DNA from: Synaphobranchus kaupii
Lineage: Eukaryota; Chordata; Actinopteri; Anguilliformes; Synaphobranchidae
NCBI GenBank assembly: GCA_029718625.1
Contig: CM056380.1
Location: 41,121,684-41,185,683 of the forward strand
Direction: 5' to 3'
DNA length: 64,000 nucleotides
A program made the translations under genes and the position numbers. Of this stretch, positions 50,090 through 64,000 are shown one piece after another. Every line of letters starts with the position of its first letter. Position 1 is the first letter of the stretch. The notes beneath the pieces were generated by a model that had not been told where the DNA came from, made no database searches, and was given only the letters and a program-made list of their open reading frames with translations.

Positions 50090-50210
50090 TCAGTCCTATG
50101 TCATTGTTATACTAAAGCTGGGATGAACAGCCGTGTAAATGGATTGCATGTAAATAATGTAAGCTGTAAGTCGCCCTGGATAAGGATGGCTTAAATGTAA
50201 ATGTGGTCCG
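50090..50210 (+). mobile_element. Degraded V-SINE tail
   Basis: GTAAGTCGCCCTGGATAAGG near 50165 resembles the V-SINE core. The head is unrecognisable. Confidence 0.4.
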
Positions 50211-52589
50211 AAATGAACAGACAAAAGATTTGTCAAGAAGTAATTCAGTCTTTTCTGCAGTTATGAGTGATTTTGTTCAGTGAGTAGTTGATGAAATAAG
50301 GAGTTAAGATGTGCATTTTCATCAGGTAATAATAGTATTGTGATTTACATGGTTGTTCTGTAAATGAGTTTAGTTCATAAATTAGTAGTGATGGAAGAAA
50401 TCATAATTCACAGGTCACAGTGCCAGATTAGTTACCACAAACGGGGTTGACCGTGGTTTTAGGGTTTGCAAGTTTCACATTTTCCCATCACGTCTAAAAT
50501 TCCCTCCCAAAAATTCCTCCCAGTGTCAGACCCCAGTGCTGGCGTACGGTATGAGTGTGTCGCTCCTATTAAACTTTTCAGATAAGAATCTCCCTGTACA
50601 ATAATGTTCTAATAAGTAACAATAAGAACATTTTACAAGCAAAAAAGGTACAAATAAATGATTAACTCCATGGCTAGGGCTACAGTTTTATGTACCTATA
50701 GGGTACTACCCCAGTGACAGGCGTTGTACCTTTTTAGGCGCTTTGTCATGCCTATTTGTTTTGCTGATTTGCGATGTAGGTCCAAACCTCTCCAAACTGA
50801 CTTTTTGGTTCAGAATTTGGTAGCATTGTTGACATTAGCCACCATATATAAAAATGTTCTCTAAACCTAAAAGTTTATCTCTCAGAGCATCACATACACA
50901 TGGCCACAGTGGACTGTGTATCTGATTCCATTTTCCAATAAATTCACCCCCATTTTGTAAGATGCTTCTGGCTGCTTCTGTGAGCTGACAGCAAAGCTAA
51001 AGGACTAGCACGAAATCCATCCTGGTTTGATGGTGAACAGAGCAAGCAGCCAGACTCACTACACAGAACTTTTTTGTTCCTATTTCATCAGTGCAGCACT
51101 GTACACCTGCTGGTAAATGGGGTGACATCACTCCTACATCACTAAAGAGGATTCCGTTTGAAAGAGGTGTTTTTTTTTTCTCTGTCAGATTGTGGTACTG
51201 ATATCAGTTTGTGGTTGCGTTACCTGCGACAGTTTTAGAAAGAGCTTCTTTTTTTTTACCCCAGCAAATAAGGATATGAGATGAAAAGCAACAAGGGTGG
51301 CCATCCTGAACAATCTTGCCCTGAGGTAGGGACTCTTAAGGCGAGCTGTGCACCTTTAGGTGCCGTCCCTACAAGTGCGAGGGGAGCCTGCCATAGCTGG
51401 AGACCCACTGGGACTTCTGAGTCGTTGGGTGTGAAACACGTGAAATTCCTGTCTGAAGCTTCTTCTTTTCCCGGATGGTGTGGCGGCCTTGCTTCCTGGC
51501 AGCCGTCGTTGAGAAAGTACCTCGGCAAAAAATAGCACAGCACAGTAGCGAGATAAAAATCGCGATCGAGCTGATTTTAGGCGATGAGACCATGGGACCA
51601 TGGATTCATTACTCAGCGGAGTGCTCGTATATAATAAATCATGCATAAAATAGCACACAAAGTAAAAATGTATTAATTTCATATATAATAACTAATACAT
51701 TAATATTAATACATTTTCCTCCTGAAAGTGGCTGTAATCAGACCTCTTTGCAGTGATTTATCACAGAAAGGTCATTTGATCTTGGTAGCTATCAAACAGT
51801 AATATAGAAAACTATTTGAAGTGCAAAGCCCTGGAAAACACGTTTTGCAGGCTCTGCTGTTTTGAATGTACCACTATAAGACTGATAACCAATATCAGTA
51901 GCAGGGGAACGCAAGCTATTTCCTTCCACATTAATTATGCAAAAACATTATGTGATAGTGGAGGATTCTACAGGTATTTATGACTGATCTTCGTTCTGCC
52001 TTTGATGCAGTTATCCTGTACAGATGCCTGTACAGGTACACAGCGGCCACCTGTGACACACTGAGCTTCCGTGACGCGCCTAACAAAAGGAGAGAGTCCC
52101 TGCCTTTGCCCAAAAAGGAAAGGCAAAGACTGAGTCACTCTGGCGGCTCAGTTTGTCAGCCAGCTGTATCCGCTGTACCTGTTCTCTGTGAATAACGTGT
52201 CAGAATACACATTCTGATGAAACTGGGGCTGTGGTGCGTCGACTCATAAACTCCCTGAATTAAGCGACCTGTCCTGGAACAGAGTCGGCAGATGTTATCC
52301 AAACGGTCCCAAGCTGGGGTTACTTTGGGTTACAACCGCTAGCTTTATCTACAGCATGCCATCTGTAAATATATGACTGTTCATCTCCAAGTAGTGCAAA
52401 AACTACGTGTAGTCTAAACGATCTGCAAAAGTAACATATCGCTGTCGACGTACAGAATGTGCTAAATAGAACAGCTATCTAAATAAGCTGAGTGAGGTTG
52501 GCATCACTATGGCAACTGGGATGGCTCCTACAGCCCTTAGGATCCACAGACGGGTGGAGCATTTTCATTGATGAAATTTAAAATATATA

Positions 52590-52745
52590 TATTTTGGGAC
52601 TTTTCAGGTTTATTGGACAGCACAGTGTAGAGAGACAGTTAGAATGGGGAGTGAGCGAGAAAGAGGGAGAAACATGCGACAAAGGTCGTGCGTCCGGATT
52701 CGAACCGCCAACGTTGCGGCTCGCAATGAACATGTGGAAGGTGCT
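52590..52745 (-). mobile_element. tRNA-derived SINE, inverted copy
   Basis: The reverse complement shows box B GGTTCGAATCC, then a CT-rich body and the tail TGTCCAATAAACCTGAAAAG, the same family as 28212-28378. Confidence 0.75.
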
Positions 52746-53639
52746 TTTACAGGCTACACCTCCAAGACACCCCACAATAATGGGATTTTACCTGTGACTC
52801 AGGGTGGACATTCCCCCTCAATGACTGATACATTTAAATGTAACAGTGCATTAGGTAACAGAGACTAATGCGCTGGAATGTGTAGTTTGTGTGTGTGTAC
52901 ATGTGTACGTGTGTGCACCTGTGTGTGTGCGTGTGTGTGGATGTGGGTGTGACAGAGCTTGTGTGTGCGAGTGAGTCAGTTAGTTTAGAGAACTTATGAG
53001 CCTAGATGGGCTGAATGGCCACATTCTCATCATTATATATAATGCTCTCATTACATACTTACACTTGTTTTGGCCTCATGAGCTGACAAAACTAGGAAAG
53101 ACAGACATAAAACAGGGCAGTGAAGATGTAGTGCTGGGAGATTAGGGAGGGGCTGGGGACGATACAGGTACAGGGGGCAAGATGTGAGATACTGGGAGCA
53201 GGGGGTAACACAAATTGTGGGAATCATAATTATAAAGACTACCCATCGCTCAAGATAAGAAAAATGAGCTTTTAATCTGGATTTAAAGATTGGGTCTGAT
53301 TGTGCTGTTGCTTGCGAGGCCCAATGTTGCCTGCAGGGGGCAGCAGAGAGCACTTGTGTGTGTGCGCATGCCTGTGAGTCTGTGTGTGACGAGCACAGCG
53401 CTGGGCTGGTATTCTTGGGGCTTTCCTGTCTGGCTTTTTTCTGAATATGCTTCCTGGAAGTTACTCTGGTAGAGCAACAGAGAGAGAGAGACAGAGCGAG
53501 AGAGAGAGAAAGAGCGAGAGAGAAAGGACACATCGCACGGTACATTACCCTGCTTACTGAAAGCAAAACCTTTGCGGTAATGGAAACTTTTCTTGTAAAA
53601 CCTGGAAACATGCTTTTTAAAAACTGATTTGATTTCTTC

Positions 53640-53709
53640 TGAACGCTTTTTATTCTGGGTTCCTGACCATCGATTAAATCGGATCTTTGGTAGTACGAGG
53701 TCTACAAGG
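53640..53709 (+). other. Possible nfkb2 5' non-coding exon end
   Basis: GGTCTACAAG|GTGAGTTG at 53709 is a strong donor 417 bases before the coding exon's acceptor. The 5' limit cannot be set from sequence, and the site may be chance. Confidence 0.2.
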
Positions 53710-54126
53710 TGAGTTGATGGCATAGTTACTGCTTTGGTCTTAAAGGAAATTAGAATGGTTTGCTGTGAACTGGAGCACACAGTTAATCTCTGCGTTTTCA
53801 CCGGTGGATTCCGTCTGCTCCCATTTTGCGTTTCAGTGACTGAACGAGCCAGATAGGATGTCTGTGGGGGTAGGAACTGTTTTCAGAGACACATGTTTTG
53901 GTTTGTGCTCATGCCTCAGAGACAAGTCTTGCTCCTCTCCGGCTGTCAGAGACAAGTCTCTGTTATTGTTGGTGCCTGGACACAAGCTAGACACAAGCTT
54001 TGGTTTGGGCTAGTCTTTGTTAGAGAGACAAGTCACAGTTTCACCTAGCCTCCGACTGCAAACTTGTAAAAGCTGGTATGTATGAAAGACTTGTAACATC
54101 ATATATTCTCCCTCCTTTTCTTCAGG

Positions 54127-64000
<9,874 letters not shown>

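Larger units (their letters stand above)
46350..54126. other. shld2-nfkb2 spacer / probable nfkb2 5' region
   Basis: No coding exon is supported. Contents: the kappaB promoter-like block (46960-47030), a strong orphan donor GTAAGT at 47305, a poly-C plus CA tract (48240-48285), V-SINE tail remnants (about 48470 and 50160), an inverted tRNA-SINE (52590-52745), a GT-rich stretch (52885-52960) and a GA tract (53478-53527). Open frames here show no protein-like composition. Confidence 0.6.

Noticed and set aside
53051..53801. Overlapping minus-strand frames of 186 and 172 residues upstream of nfkb2
   Set aside because: Built on a GA-rich tract read as Ser-Leu repeats, with no homology recognised.

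Overview
The window is vertebrate nuclear DNA, almost certainly from a ray-finned (teleost-type) fish. The genes are split into short exons with GT-AG introns. The repeats are typical fish families: Sleeping Beauty-like Tc1, other Tc1, hAT, Harbinger, ISL2EU, an L2/CR1-type LINE, V-SINE and tRNA-SINEs, plus long (GT)n and poly-C tracts. I cannot name the species.

Layout. (1) Positions 107-23927, minus strand: the first six coding exons of glud1 (mitochondrial glutamate dehydrogenase); the gene runs off the left edge. Its introns hold most of the DNA transposons, including a three-level nest at 10293-13794. (2) 23928-39102: head-to-head spacer between glud1 and shld2, with promoter-like CpG blocks near 24.1 and 25.9 kb, SINEs, a deleted Tc1, a truncated LINE and MITE copies. 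(3) 39103-45639, plus strand: shld2 (FAM35A), the single-strand DNA-binding subunit of shieldin, in eight coding exons. (4) 45640-54126: 3' UTR and spacer, with a tandem pair of kappaB sites at 47002-47029 that probably marks the nfkb2 promoter. (5) 54127-64000, plus strand: nfkb2 (p100/p52), 18 coding exons covering the Rel homology domain, glycine-rich region and most ankyrin repeats; it runs off the right edge.

The genes do not form a pathway. As I recall, glud1 and shld2 are also adjacent and head to head in human, so that pair looks like old synteny; nfkb2 lies elsewhere on the same human chromosome.

The most notable points are: a 40-bp minisatellite that copied the exon 14 splice donor of nfkb2 about 13 times; a GGA repeat encoding part of the p100 glycine-rich region; single-base G/C homopolymer excesses that break the reading frame in otherwise conserved exons of both shld2 and nfkb2 (assembly error is the simplest explanation); the triple transposon nest; a palindrome with 89-bp arms; and direct MITE copies flanking the first two coding exons of shld2.
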